Below are positions 21,847-34,750 of a stretch of DNA of 64,000 nt, piece after piece; position 1 is the first letter of the stretch, and each line of letters opens with the position of its first letter. The translations under genes were made by a program, and so were the position numbers. The stretch comes from Dipteronia dyeriana (lineage: Eukaryota > Streptophyta > Magnoliopsida > Sapindales > Sapindaceae). Location: contig CM065300.1 in NCBI GenBank assembly GCA_032871835.1, positions 69,637,192-69,701,191 on the forward strand, in the 5' to 3' direction. The notes under the pieces are model-generated. The model worked only from the letters and a program-made list of their open reading frames with translations, ran no database searches and was not told where the DNA came from.

Positions 21847-23330
21847 CATATTACTTTTTTTTATTGCCCAAAAATAAGGGTAGGCACCCTGCTTGATTAT
21901 AAACCAGACTTATCAATTCCTGTTATCCTTTTCTGACAATTATACAGCTCAAAAAAAGGGGACTGGCTCCCTGATCGTCATTATGTAGCCTACAATAGGG
22001 GATGGGCTCCCTGAATGCTATGATTGATAACCTCTTCTTTCTTCATTTCAGTATCTAGTTTATCTTTATCTTGGTTGAATGTGTCCTGCTTTATCTCTTA
22101 ACTTGATCTAGGAGTATTCTCTTGGGTACACCTGACTTAATAAAATCCGTTAAGGAAAAACTTAAATACTTGCCAAGTTTAAAAAGTCAGGAAGAGTAGG
22201 TGATTGGATTCAACTCTAGATACTTAGTTGAAATCCTATCCTACTAGCCCCGGTGCACAGAGCCTCTATCTGCGTGATCCCCTGGTTCCTAGGTGAGGCA
22301 GTTATCATAGCTTGGACCATTTCTACGTTAAGACTTGGCGAAGTTGCCTATAGTAAGAGCTTGGATACCAGGGACCTTCCCATGTATGGTACCTTGACGC
22401 CCAAATGGTACCCATGGTTGGGTTGTATATTTTTCCTTGCCTAAGTCCACATTGTTCACCTGATATAACTGAACCTGATAACATAAGAAACTTGAAAAAT
22501 GTGTAAAGAATAAACAGGAGAAATAAGTTATTGGTACCAGATATCTGTGGTACTTAGTCGAATTGATCATGGTAGGATCTTTTAAAAATTGGCTATCATT
22601 TCTAGGATAATCAAAGTATCAAGCACTCATTTATTTGGAATTGTGACACTTAGGAAAAAAACCTGGTCAAACTAATCTAGGTACCCTTCATCCCTGTACT
22701 AGGGAGGTATCTTACCATGGTGATCTCGATCTAGTAGGTAACTATGCACTTACGCCTAGATCCTTCTTGGGGGTGTAACCCAACCAAGGCATCATGATTG
22801 TCATTCAACTATCCTGGTCTCATGATCTGGCTGGTGACTACGCACTTATGCCTAGATTCTTCTTAAGGGTGGTAGCCCGACTAAGGCACGACTATCGTGA
22901 TTTGGCTAGCAACTATGTACTTATGCTCAGATTCTTTATGGGAGTGGAATCCTGATCAAGGCATCAGGATTGTCATTCGAATATCTTGGTCTTATGATCT
23001 GGCTGGCAACTATTCACTTATACGCTGATCATTCTTAGCAGGGGGTGGTGGCCGACCAAGGCATCGTAGGTGGTGAGGGGGCTTCCCTGACCAATCCCTG
23101 GTCTTGTGATCTGGATTGCAACTATGCACTTATGTCCAGATCCTTTTTGGCGGGGGGTGGCACCTGGCTAAGGCATCAGGGTGGCCATATGGCCTTTCCC
23201 AGTTCATGGTGAATTCCCGTGGTGAAAACATACACAAATGGAGATGGAGAAACAAATGGAGATTTTATTGATAATTTAATGGTAGTACACAACGTTCATG
23301 AAATGCTAGTTCCGATACTAGTTCAAGGTA
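21847..23330. other. Tat-1 spacer between aORF and pol
   Basis: No gene. Three short direct repeats of the type AGGGG-A-TGGCTCCCTG occur at about 21885, 21957 and 21995. A larger tandem array follows at 22732-23186. The aORF ends on the left and pol ends on the right, so both would be transcribed toward this spacer. Confidence 0.7.
22732..23186. repeat. Degenerate tandem repeat, 5 copies
   Basis: Each unit has CAACTATGCACTTATGCC, a CAGATYCTT box, a G-rich run and CCAAGGCATCA. Copies begin near 22738, 22832, 22911, 23007 and 23117, so spacing varies from about 80 to 110 bases. Confidence 0.75.
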
Positions 23331-24500
23331 TCAATGGTTGACCTAGGAGTTCTCTGTCTTTTTTGGATAAAACCTCTTCAAATGGTCCGTGTTCCAGGAT
23401 TGGTCGATAGGACTCCCATCCATGTCCTAAAGCTTGTAGGCTCCGATTTGGACCACTACCTTTACCAAGTAAAGGCCTTCCCAATTGGGGCCTAGAACCT
23501 TGTATGATAGGATTCTGTTGTTTTAGGTCACTTTTCGGAGTACCAGGTCTCCTTATTTGAAACTGCGATTTCTAACCTTCTTGTTGAAGTACTTCGCGAT
23601 TCTGCAGAGATAGATTGTAACTTTTCCTGCCATCTTATCTTGCTTTTCCTCTAGGAGGTCTAGCTTACCCCTTAGCTTGACCTCGTTACTTTCTGGCTCG
23701 AAGTGTTGAACCTCAAATAAGGTCACCTTGTGCTCAATAAGTAGAAATACCTCTACCCCAAAAGCTAAGAAGTAGTGTGTTTCCACGGTCGCGGTCCTCT
23801 TGGTGGTTTGGTAGGCCCAGAGTACCTCGGAGAGCTCTTCTACCCACTTACCTTCTTTCAGTTGTAGTTTCTTCTTCCTGAGCTTTTTAATGGTTTTGTT
23901 TGTAGCTTCCACCAGGCCATTGGGTTGGGGATGAGCTACTGATGCAAAGTGGAGGTAAATACCTAAGTCTTAACAAAAATCTCTGAATCTTGCGTTGTCG
24001 AACTGCTTAGCTAGGTCGGTAAAGATGGCCATTGGGGTACCGAAACAGACAACATTTTTCTTAACAAATTTAGTGGTGTTCTCCTTAGTTATCTTGGAGA
24101 GTGGTTCTGCTTCCACCTACCGGGTGAAGTAGTCGATCGTGACTATGGCGTGCTTTACTTGACCAGAAGCAGTAGAGAGTGGTCCTATCAAGTCAACTCC
24201 TCAAATGGCAAAGGGATAGGGCAAGCTGATTGAGGAGAGATGTTCTAGAGGCAGATGGTTCAGATTAGATGTCCTCTGACATGGTCCACACGATTGTAAG
24301 CACAGTCTTACGTCATGGTGCATGGTTGGCCAGTAGTAACCCAGTGGAAGCACCTGATATGCCAGCGCTTATCCTCTGGTATGGTTCCCATATTCTCCTG
24401 AATGAACCTCCTTAAGTGCCCAACTAGTATCATCAGGATGTAAGCATCGGAGTAGGGGAAGAGATATTCCTCTGCAGTAGAGGTGTCCATCAATCAGGCC
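23331..24500 (-). pseudogene. Tat-1 integrase
   Basis: The minus-strand translation shows the zinc-binding N-terminal remnant near 24240-24490. The catalytic core then gives GVDLIGPL, a DYFTR motif, IFTDLAKQFDN and PNGLVEATNK, holding the D, D and E positions. EELSEVLWAYQTTKRTA follows, and a C-terminal domain to about 23331. Stops and frame breaks, such as the stop before GVDLIG and the one in FTR-stop-VEAE, make it inactive. IFTDLAKQ replaces the usual ITDNGTQ. Confidence 0.85.
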
Positions 24501-25460
24501 ATAGTGGATCGAGGTTCTTTTGAGCTTTCGTACTTGATCTGGGTCCTCTGGGAGCTTTCCTTCTTAGAGGTAAGTGACTATCGGGTCCATCCAGCAGGGG
24601 TGACGATCCACCGGGTTTACTTCTTGGCATGTTGTTATGCTAAATTGGGAGATTATCTGGAATGGCACACCATTGAGTAGGGTTTGCCCTAGTATTAGCA
24701 GCTACCTTGGCTAGGATGTTTGCTCAATGATTCTCTTGATGAGGGATCTGTTCTACCTTGAACCCCTTAAACCGGACCTCGAGCTATTCGACCAATATGA
24801 GATAAACTGTCATATTATCACCCTTCGCCTGGTACAACCCGGTGACCTCGTTGACGATGAGCTAGGAATCGTTCTTAATATAAAGGTAGTCAGCTCCCAT
24901 TTGAAAAACTGCTCTCATCCCGGCTATGAGGGCCTCATATTCTACCTCGTTGTTGGTGGCCTTGAACTCAAACCTGAAGCAATGAAATCATTTTGTTTTT
25001 TCTAGATCAATTAGGATGATGCCCGTTTTATTGTCTGCTTGGCTAGATACTCTATCAGTATAGATGATGTGATCCTCCTAGTTAGTTGGCCAGTTCCTGA
25101 ACTCCTAACCTTTCTGAGGGATTGAGTTTGAGTTTGTATTGGTACTAGGATCAGGAAGGGTTGATAACTCAACAATAAAGTCTACTAGCGCATGGGCCTT
25201 GATGGTAGTCCTCGCCTTATACCTAATGTCAAACTAAGTGAGTTCGAGAGCCTAAAGTACTAACCTCCTAGATATGTCAGGCCTTTGTAAGAACTGGCGG
25301 AAAGGATGATCAATTACTACAGTGATGGTATGTGCCTGGAAGTAAGGATGGAGCTTCATCGATGAGAAAACCAAGGTGAATGTGAGCTTCACCAGGAGAG
25401 TGTAATTCTTCTCTGGATTGGTCAAGGCTTGGCTCACGTAGTAGATAGGCCACTGAACCT
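24501..25460 (-). pseudogene. Tat-1 RNase H region
   Basis: Two RNase H-like parts are readable. One follows the RT (HAITVVIDHPFRQFLQRPDISRR and nearby, about 25252-25437). The other, at about 24690-25000, has NNEVEYEALIAGM and a KNDS segment. Tat elements often carry a second RNase H, which would explain the length. Stops occur throughout. Confidence 0.65.
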
Positions 25461-26400
25461 CATGTTTATATTATTTAACCAAGGCACCATTCACTGTTGT
25501 CTTAGACACAACTAGGTAGATCTCAGCTCCTCTCCAGGTTCTGGCTTAACTAGCAGCGGTGGGCTAACTAGATAGTTCTTTAAGGCTTGGAAAGCCTGTT
25601 CACTGTCTTGGTCCCATTTCAAGTTTTTCCCCTGCTTAATTGCTTTAAAAAATGGGAGGCACTTGTCGGTAGATCGTGATATGAAACGATTGAGTATTGC
25701 TACTCAACAGGTTAATACATGTACCTATTTAATGGAGATGGGGATTCTAGGTCCAAGATGGCTCTGGTCTTTTCGGGGTTTTCCTCAATGCCCCTCTCAT
25801 GGACCATGAATCCTAGAAAATTCCCTGCAGTTACCCCGAAGGCGCACTTGGCAGGGTTCAACCTCATCTGATTATCTTTGAGGATTTGGAAAGTTCGACG
25901 GAGGTTATCGCGGTGCTAGTCAGCCTCCTACAACTTATTGATCATGTCGTCTATATAAACTTCATTTATCTTCCCTATCTCATGCTTGAACAAACAGTTA
26001 ACCAATTACTAGTAAGTGGCTCCTACATTCTTAAAACCAAAAGGCATGACCTTGTGGCAGTAAAGTCCCTACCTAGTGATGAAGCAAGTCTGGTCTTAGT
26101 CTGCGGGGTGCATCGTGATCTGATTATACCCTAAGAATGCATCCATGAAGCCTAAGAGTTTGTTCCATACTGTGAAATCTACCAGCTGATCGATCTTTGG
26201 CAGTAGAAATCTATCTTTCGGATAGGCATGGTTGAGGTCGGTGTAGTCGACACACATACGCCACTTTCTATTGTTTTTGGTGACCATGACCACGTTAGCG
26301 ATCCACTCCGGGTATCGTGATACCCGGATGAACAAGGATTTCAGCAGTTTGTCAACCTTTCCCTATATTGCACCATTTCTCTTATGATTGAAATGTCGTC
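25461..26400 (-). pseudogene. Tat-1 reverse transcriptase
   Basis: The fingers and palm read YPEWIANVVMVTKNNRKWRM, then CVDYTDLNHAYPKDRFLLPK and GFMDAFLGYNQI. A frame change is followed by GLYCHKVMPFGFKNVGATY and VYIDDM (in place of VYVDDM), the catalytic Asp pair. This is the Ty3/Gypsy RT order and style. In-frame stops, for instance after FITR and GATY, disable it. Confidence 0.88.
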
Positions 26401-26633
26401 TCTTCTGTTTAATAGGCTTAAAAACGGCTGCTAGCAGGTGAAGTGCCAAGGAACTCGGGATTCGTGGCATCTCTTCATGATTCCAAGCAAAAATGTCACT
26501 ACATTCACTGAGTAGCTGGATCAATCCTTTCTTCATCCCCCGATTCTAGTGTGGCTCTGACATTGACTACATTGAAGGGGTCATCCTCCCTGACTGATAT
26601 CTCTTCTAATGCATCAACCGGGTGACCACTGGC

Positions 26634-27255
26634 CTACCCTCTGTCTTCATCTATTACCCTTTTTGGCAGGATCTCTGACTTGAGCTCCTCTACTACTACT
26701 TCAGCCTCCCCTATAATGTCTGGGGTATTGATATCCTCCTCCAATGGCATCTGCTTATGTATAATTGATATCTGTGAAAACTGTTTGGCTAAGGCTGCTG
26801 GGTTAACCGATGCAGCGTAGCATTTACGAGGTGTCTGCAGGTAGCCGCGTACCTCGCGTAACTCATTTTCCACCGAAAACTTCAAGACGTTATGGTAGAT
26901 GGACAAGACGCCTTTGAGGGCCGATAGAAAAGGCCTCCCGAGGATAACGTTGTAGGCTGATAGGGTGTCCACTTTCACGATGTCAGTCATTAGGTTCTGT
27001 TGGAGAGGTACAATCCCGATGATCACCAGCAAAATTTTGGATCCTACTGGTACAATTGAGTCCCAAGTAATGCCATACTGGGGGGTTGTGCAACTGTTGT
27101 AACACCATTGCTTCAAGTTGAATTTTTTCCAGGGTGTCCTTGAAAAGGATGTCAAAGCTGTTACCTGTATCAATCAGCGCGGTTGGCCAGGCAATTGGTG
27201 ATTTGTACCGTGACCACCATAGGATCATCGTGCAATTGCACGGTGTTGTGTACAT
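26634..27255 (-). pseudogene. Tat-1 aspartic protease
   Basis: ALIDTGNSFDILF near 27140-27185 is the active-site motif (DTG). The ATLIDxGSSVNIL pattern of Tat proteases follows the same plan. YNVILGRPFLSALKGVLSIYH, 85-120 residues later, is the C-terminal flap/ILGR motif. Two overlapping frames cover the domain, so a frameshift lies near 27000-27150. Confidence 0.82.
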
Positions 27256-27921
27256 CTGCTTCTGTAAAAATGATCTGTGCTAACTGGGAGCTTCGTACCA
27301 AGCTCTGATCTACCTTAAAGATATCTTACCCCTCTTCAATCCTGGGTGTCTTCCTGGCGTGATTCTTTCTAGAATTGTTGGAGGTACCGGCAATGGTATG
27401 TCCTTCATTTATGGTGTGTACGACCTAGATTTGCTACATTAAGTCCTTCTACTTTCATCTTCTTTTCTCCTCATTTTCCCATATCTCGACGTGTACCTAC
27501 TTCTCTGTGTGAATGTTATCTTGTACTTGTTGCAGGATTTCTACCAGGCAACCACCTCTTACAAGTGCCTCAATCTAGTTTCGCAGGCTGTAGTACTCTG
27601 AGGTGTTATGCCCGACATCCTTGTGGAAGTTACAGTATTTGTAGTGATTCTTCATGCCAGTTGGTGCTTTCATAGGACCAGGCTTCCTTAGCAGTCTAAT
27701 GAGTGGCAAGGTAGATCATCTCGCGGGATACGTTTAGTAGGGTGTAGTGGTTGTACCCCTTCTCGTCCTAAGATTTGGGAGCTACCACTCTCGGAGGAGG
27801 CGAAGCTCGATGAGGGGTTTGCCTTGCTGGGTACCGCTCTCGTTGAGGTTGGAATTTTAAGTAGCAGTATGTAGATCGGTTGGGAGGTCTATTTTTTTCC
27901 TTCTATACCAGTGCAGGTTTG
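27256..27921 (-). pseudogene. Tat-1 gag C-terminus with degenerate zinc knuckle
   Basis: The minus strand at about 27540-27660 reads KYCNFHKDVGHNTSEYYSLRN, the usual CxFHxDxGHxTxxC motif of Tat gags with the last Cys replaced by Tyr. SIRE-2 then interrupts at 27922. The five bases 27917-27921 (GTTTG) are the SIRE-2 TSD. The N-terminal part of gag resumes at 51136. Confidence 0.75.
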
Positions 27922-29423
27922 TGAAATTCTCTAGAAAATGTGTCTATAAACCTAGAAGGGGGTGAATAGGTTTTAATTCGATTGATTACCAATTTTACAA
28001 ATTAATCAATATTAGCAAAACTACCCCATTATACCAAGTATTCAAATTAATGACAATAAACATAAAGCAATAACAACACGCAATATATACGTGGAAACTC
28101 TCCAAATGGGAAAAACCAAGGGCTTTTCAGTGCGCCACACTCGATCCTCAAAATCCACTACTGATTGAAACTTTACAACCTAGGTTGACCTCTCGTCCCA
28201 CCCAATACGGTTACTAACTCTTTCACTATACCCGATGGGCCTTTTATAGTAATTTGGATCACCAACCGTTTGCACTAACCACTTACCCACAAGCTTAATT
28301 AACAATGAAGAGATAATGGCAACCTAAGTGAATATGCAAGAATATTCTATATGCAAAGATGCTAAGTCAAAACATTCTTGTTTATCTAGGATTAATGATG
28401 ATTAATGATGACAAGAAAGCAAATCCTAGATATCAATGTTCTAAATGCAATGGCAAGAAGAATTAACTTGAAGGGTAAAACCGTCCTAATTTCTAGCTAT
28501 CACTAATCAATGATCTCAATCAACAACCAACACCATAAGCATGTCATAAAAGCTATTAATCACAAAAGCATGCATTTAATTTGCAATAAAAGCTAAACTA
28601 TAGGTATACATGTCATAGTAATGAAACTATTAAGTCTATAGCATGTAGAGAATACCTAGTCATGAACAAACAAGATACACATGCTTGAAAGATGCTTGAT
28701 GATTATGTTTTGAGGTTTGGTTGTTTAAAAATGGCTTGTAAGAGATTCTCTCACTAAGAAAGTCTTATCTCTCTCCTAAAATAGGTTTGGAAGCTCTAAA
28801 AATGAGTTGAAAGAAGATGACATATTAATATAAGCCCCTAAACGAAACTACATCGTTTTAAAAGCATAACAAAAAATGTTGTAGTGCACGGGTCCATACC
28901 CGTGCAGTGACTTGTGCATATCAGTGCATAACTATGCATACTCACGCAAATGTCCGCGCATGGCTGGATACCGAGAGATGAAAAAAGCATCACCTAGTGC
29001 AATACACGGGTCCCAATCCATACAAGTGTCCACGCATATACCTGACATCGAGGGAAAAAGAAATTGAAGCTCAAGCCACTACGCGGGTAGCTACTGGCGC
29101 ATGACCCGCGCACTTCCCTGTTACAAAGGGATCAAGGGGACAAAATGGACACAAACAAGACCAAACAATCATACAATCCAAACAAGCAATAGATAGACAC
29201 ATTAGGCACACAAGAGAGCAAATAAGCACTAATGCAAGGTAATTAAGACATGCATGAGAGTGAGTGTGTGCACTAAAAAATCTTCAAAGTAATTAAGCAA
29301 GTGATATACCTTTGAAGCTTGAACTTAATCACGAGCAAAGCCGGCCTAAACTACCCTTACATCATTATCCCCAAATGTGGTTTGTCAATCGAAATAAGCC
29401 AATAAAAAACTGAGGAACTTACA
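27922..29423 (-). repeat. 3' LTR of SIRE-2
   Basis: TGAAATTCTC...GGAACTTACA on the plus strand. The minus-strand TATA-like element is near 28822-28832. A purine tract (GCCAAAAGGGGAGAT on the minus strand) follows at 29424-29438. The GC-rich cassette is at 28880-29125. Confidence 0.92.
28880..29125. repeat. GC-rich U3 cassette, SIRE-2 3' LTR
   Basis: It is made of GCACGGGT, TGTCCGCGCAT and CCCGTGCA-type words. A perfect 8-bp hairpin (GCACGGGT / ACCCGTGC, 28886-28893 and 28898-28905) encloses four bases. The 5' LTR has a diverged version at about 50586-50835. It lies upstream of the TATA-like element. Confidence 0.78.
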
Positions 29424-29438
29424 ATCTCCCCTTTTGGC

Positions 29439-30100
29439 TATTTCATAACAAAACCACTCACTCACAAAGTATCCTCATAACAAAAAGAAACAACAAGAGG
29501 TCAACAAACACATTCTATATTACAAAGAGATACCTAAAGCTAAATCTTCAAATCCTCTATCTCTTGTAGAATGATCATCCCTACAAAACAAAGAACTACA
29601 CTTTCCAAGACAAGTGTATGTGAGGGATCAAGATAAATAAAAACAAGCGTAATTTGCATGAAATAGAAACAAGTAACAAGTAATCAACAATGCACATGCA
29701 AATGCTCCCCCTAAAAGAGTCAACTCCCCTAAAAAGGCATTCTCCCCTTATATACAAAAGCAACACATACTCCCCTTAAATCTAACATTACTCCCCCTTT
29801 TTGTCACAAGATAGGCAAATGAGTATTCCTCAACAGGGACACTTTAGCAAAGAGAGATATTTACAATTTAAATACACAATCCTATATAATAACTTTATGC
29901 AATTTAATTAAGAGAGAGAGAGAGAGAAATTCAAGGATGTTTGATTTTGGAGCATGTGTGAAAAGATTGCCTTGAATGAAATACATGCAACATCAACTTC
30001 CAAAAGCATGGTATATGGCAAAGGAGAAAGTACACAAGGTTCCAAGAGAAGTCAAATCAATTTGCACAAATTTGTTAATGGAAAACAAGATACAGTTTAA
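29439..30100 (-). other. SIRE-2 region between pol and 3' LTR, left part
   Basis: No gene. CTCCCC blocks cluster at 29706-29812, as in SIRE-1 at 7075-7215. A short GA microsatellite lies at about 29910-29927. The right part resumes at 31559-32113 after the Harbinger-like insertion. Confidence 0.65.
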
Positions 30101-30103
30101 TAA

Positions 30104-30951
30104 GAGTGCGTTTGGTACGGAGATGGGACATGACAAGGTGGGACTAGACTGGACATGACAGGACTAGACATGTTGTTCGATGTTGTTTTTGGAAGGCCTG
30201 GACAACACTATAAACTGTACTGTTATGTGTTTGGTATGGCTGGGACAGAACGGAACAAGAGATTCAAATAACCAGAGTACCCCTCTTATATATATAACAA
30301 TATAGACTATAATATTATATATATTAATATGTAATAATATTAAATAATATTATATATAATGATCTATAACATATTATTATAACATATATATATATATATA
30401 TTATTTGATATTATTATATATTAATATATAATATTACATGTATTATATATAATAATATGATATATAATATTAAATATTAGTATATATAGAAAATATAATA
30501 TTTTTATATATTATATAATGTATAATATATATATATACATGATATAATAAATATTATTATAATATCATATATATATATATACATATATATATATAATAAT
30601 ATATATATATATATAATATAATATATTGTTATATATAATAATAAAATATAATGTAGAATATATTATATATAATAATAATAATAATAATAGTAATAATAAT
30701 AATATATTATATTTATATTACATATATATATTTTACATAATATATATATATATTAATAATACTTAGTAATTTTTATATATATATCTATATTATACATATA
30801 TTAATAATACATATTATTATAATATTATATATATATATATTATATTATATATATTATCATAATATATATATATATATATATATTAAAAAAATATTGAATA
30901 TAAATATAATATATATATATATTTTAATATCTATTATTAATATATGTAATG

Positions 30952-30992
<41 letters not shown>

Positions 30993-31555
30993 TATGTATT
31001 ATTAATATATGTATATGATAATATATATATTATATAAAATATATATGTAATATAAATATAATATATATATATATTATATAATAATATATATATTAATAAT
31101 AAATATTAATTTTTATATATTTATAAATATTATATATATATTAAATCTATTATATTATATATATTATTATAATATACATATTTCATAAATATTATGTGTT
31201 GTAATATATATATATATATATAATAATGTTTAATATATCATATATATATATACACTATATTATATTATTATATTTAGTAATATAATATAATATATTATTA
31301 TATAATATATGTAATTATAATATATAATTTATTGGACATGATTGTAATTGTTTGAAAATTTAAAGGGTAAATTGGTCTTTTTGACACTTGTCCCATGTCA
31401 TGGGACAAGTTGTCATAGGGTCTTGGGTGGGACAAGTTTTTATGATTTTTGTCCCACATTATCCCATCATGTCCCATGTTAAGGACGCGCCAAACGTGGG
31501 ATAAGAACAAACTGTCCAACGTTGTCCTGTCTTGTCCCGCGTACCAAACGCACCC
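30104..31555. mobile_element. Harbinger-like non-autonomous element (Tourist type)
   Basis: Ends are GAGTGCGTTTGGTACG (30104) and CGTACCAAACGCACCC (to 31555), nearly perfect TIRs. A TAA duplication flanks them (30101-30103 and 31556-31558), typical of PIF/Harbinger. There is no transposase. The arms repeat GGGACATGACA/TGTCCCATGT-like words in inverted orientation. The core is about 1 kb of TA-rich microsatellite. Confidence 0.82.
30281..31330. repeat. TA-rich microsatellite core
   Basis: About 1 kb of almost pure A/T, made of TATA runs, ATAATA triplets and interruptions such as TATATATTAATAAT. It would form extensive hairpins on either strand. Confidence 0.95.
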
Positions 31556-31558
31556 TAA

Positions 31559-32113
31559 GAGATGAGAACAACTATCAAGCTTTACAAGCTAATCAAGACA
31601 TGAGCGACTATTGCGCCCTTTTAGATTTTTCTAGTGAAATGCCCGTATGATAGTAGGCCTTGTTCAACAAGTAAAGAGGGAGAGACTATTGGATTATGAA
31701 ATCCTTGAAATGGATACAATATCCTTATTGATGAAGTCTCAAAAGTCACTCTCGCACAAATTCGCAATCATTTTAAAGCTTTCAAATAATTCATCATGCA
31801 TATCAATTTAAGCATGCCAAGATCAAGTTTTCCTAAACATAGAGATAAACTTTGAGTCAATCAAATGTACTTCCCAATTAAATTTTCTAGTCCAAAAATG
31901 CATGTTTTAACATAAATGAGACATGCATTTCAAATAAAGCAGATGCACACTTATTGAATAAAAATTCATATAATAATTTAGCACTCAAGATAATCAAGCA
32001 ATTAATTAAAGAGCATAAAATTGAACAATTATTCGCTTATTGAAATGCAAGTTCGCTCTCTTTACTTGAGCTCCCCATATGGGGTCAAACACCAAAACTC
32101 ATCATTGCATATG
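31559..32113 (-). other. SIRE-2 region between pol and 3' LTR, right part
   Basis: No gene. It is collinear with SIRE-1 at about 7560-8035; for example the GCCCGTATGATAGTAG stretch near 31640 matches SIRE-1 near 7600. Confidence 0.65.
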
Positions 32114-32903
32114 TCAAATCCCAATAGACCTACTAAGAGATTTAAACTTAGTTAAATCTAAGGGTTTAGTAAACAAGTCTGCTAGTTGATCATTTGTGCC
32201 CACATGTTCAAGTGCAATGCATTTGCTCTTAAATAGCTCTCTAATGAAATGATGTCTAATGTCAATATGCTTGGTTCTAGAATGTTGGATAGGATTTTTT
32301 GAAATATTAATGGCACTCATGTTATCACAATAAAGGGTTAGAGTACCTTGCTCAAAGCCATAATCCACAAGCATTTGCTTCATCCATATGAGTTATCCAT
32401 AAGCACTCCCGTGGCTATATACTCGACCTCAGCTGTGGATAAGGATATGGAATTTTGCTTCTTGCCAAGCCATGACACAAGATTGTTCCCTAGGAAGAAG
32501 CAACCGCCTGATGTACTCTTTCTATCATCACAATTACCTGTCCAATCTGTATCACTAAAGCCAACTAAGCTAGCATTAGTGTCAAAAGAGTATCATATCC
32601 TATAGTTGGATGTCCCATTCACATATCAAACGATTCTCTTCACAGAGGAGAAATGGGATTCCTTGGCATTGGTTTGGTACCTAGCACATACACCAACACT
32701 AAAGGCTATATCGGTTATACTAGCCGTCAGGTATCGCAAGCTCCATATCATGCCCCGGTATAGGCTTTGATTCACACTTTTCCCACTAGCATCCTTGCTA
32801 AGTTTCAGTGTGGTACTCTCATAGGTGTGTCACAATGCTTGGCATTCTCAAGGCTAAATTTCTTCACTAGGTTCTTAGCATATTTAGCTTGGGATATGAA
32901 GAT
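32114..32903 (-). pseudogene. SIRE-2 RT C-terminus and RNase H
   Basis: From the left it contains TKHIDIRHHFIREL, CDNMSAINIS, STAE-type and GNNLVSW segments of the Copia RNase H, ending near 32114. At 32877-32903 it retains ISQAKYA with an intact CAA codon where SIRE-1 has TAA. Before WMKQM it has TAA, the same codon that is TAA in SIRE-1. Copia-3 cuts the gene at 32909; the rest of RT resumes at 42873. Confidence 0.85.
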
Positions 32904-32908
32904 CCCAT

Positions 32909-34679
32909 TATTGGGATTATGCTCGATAGCAAGAGTGTAATAATGTTTTTGACAATCTTATCATATTAATAAAGTGATTTCTAGTTTAACAAATCTTATA
33001 GCATTTATAGTTTAATTATTATAATTGTCAAAAGTAAATAATCATATGGTCAAAAGACTATGAGAAAAGAAGAATTGTTCATACATCTAGATATGCATGA
33101 GGTAGACACAATTCTTTAGTTAGTTTTGAATAATATTCACAACTTAAGATAAAAGGTTGGACGCTTTTATCTTGTCAAAGTTGTAGATTCTTTTGCTAGC
33201 ATTTGAGTGGGATCAAATGTGTTATGATGAGTCTAAAATCATCAAAAGTGGTGTCTTTGGGTAAAAGAATCTAGCGCACTTGGTGCATTGAATTGGATCA
33301 CAATGAAATACTTTATCTAGAACCGTCAATGGATAAAAGTTTTCATTTGAAGACAATCAGAGAGTCTATCTCAATCCTGAGATAAATGATTGACTTATGA
33401 TTGTAAGTGTTATCATTTGAGCTATCAATGAGTACGATTATATAGCATAGTCTATCCTCGATAGTTTGGTGGTATTCATCTGTTAATCGATAGAGGACTT
33501 CATTTATAGATATGGACATCGTGGTTCCATTTATTAAATGAGAGTAGAATATCATCATATGGATGTTTTGAGGTATTGGATATTAAATCTTAACGTTAAG
33601 TTTTCAATAGTGTCTATTGAAACATGGCTTCTGGACAAGTCAAAATATCTAAGTTCAAAATGTGGTCATATAAGCAAATATGGTAACTTGGAGAGCTATG
33701 GGCGGTCTATGAGCTATTGCCGATTACTGACATTCTTCACGAGGATACACTTTCTCCAATAAGGTTGTCTAGGGTATGAATGAGTAACAACAACTTATTC
33801 TATCTTTATTCAAGAGTTCAATTTTAGTTCTTTAGTGGAATGAACTATAATTAAATAGATCGGACCTAAGTGAATCATTTGTTGATTGGGATTGGGTTGT
33901 CTATTGGAGCTTAAATCTAGATAGCTTGCCAAGATCCCCAATCCACACGAACTTGCATGGATCACTTGATATATTTTACCGGACCAATTTTTGGGTCCAT
34001 CTAGAATTGTATTGAGGCATGTGGACTTGTTTCTTTTTGTTAGAATGAGTCTAGTTCACATGTAGACTTTTTATAAATGTCAAATGGATTTAATAAAATA
34101 AGAAAATAATATATTGGCCCATATATATGTGTTGGGCGTAAGGCTATTTAGAATAGCTTAATTATATTATATTATTTTATTATTTAATTAAATAGAAATT
34201 AATTAATTTGGTGATTAATTAATTATTTAATTAAAAGTCAAAAAAAAAATTCCTAGTTGGAGATGGTCTCCTAAAATTATACTATTGTTGGTAGTATAAT
34301 TAATATTAAAGACTATATTTGATAAGTAGATAAATAAAATGAATTATTCATCTAATCAAATTAGGAAGTCTTTAATATGGTTACAAATACACTATTGAGT
34401 TGGATTAGGAGTCTTGGTGTAGGATATAATTCCTTTTTTAAAAGAATTCTTAACCACCAAGTAAATCCACCTAAGGAAAGGATTCTCAACTACCAAGTAA
34501 ATCCTTCTTTGGAAAAGATTAAGTCTCCTAATTGAATTCTATAGAAATTTTGGCCAGCCCATATATATATTAGAGGATAGAATTCCTTTTAGATAAGGAT
34601 TCTTAACTACCAAATAAATCCACATAAGGAAAGGGTTCTTGCCAACCAAGTAAATCCATCTTGGAAGAGGATTTATGAT

Positions 34680-34750
<71 letters not shown>

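Noticed and set aside
22732..23186. Possible CRISPR-like or satellite array
   Set aside because: Units are degenerate and unevenly spaced, in plant retrotransposon spacer DNA; it is a local tandem repeat of Tat-1.
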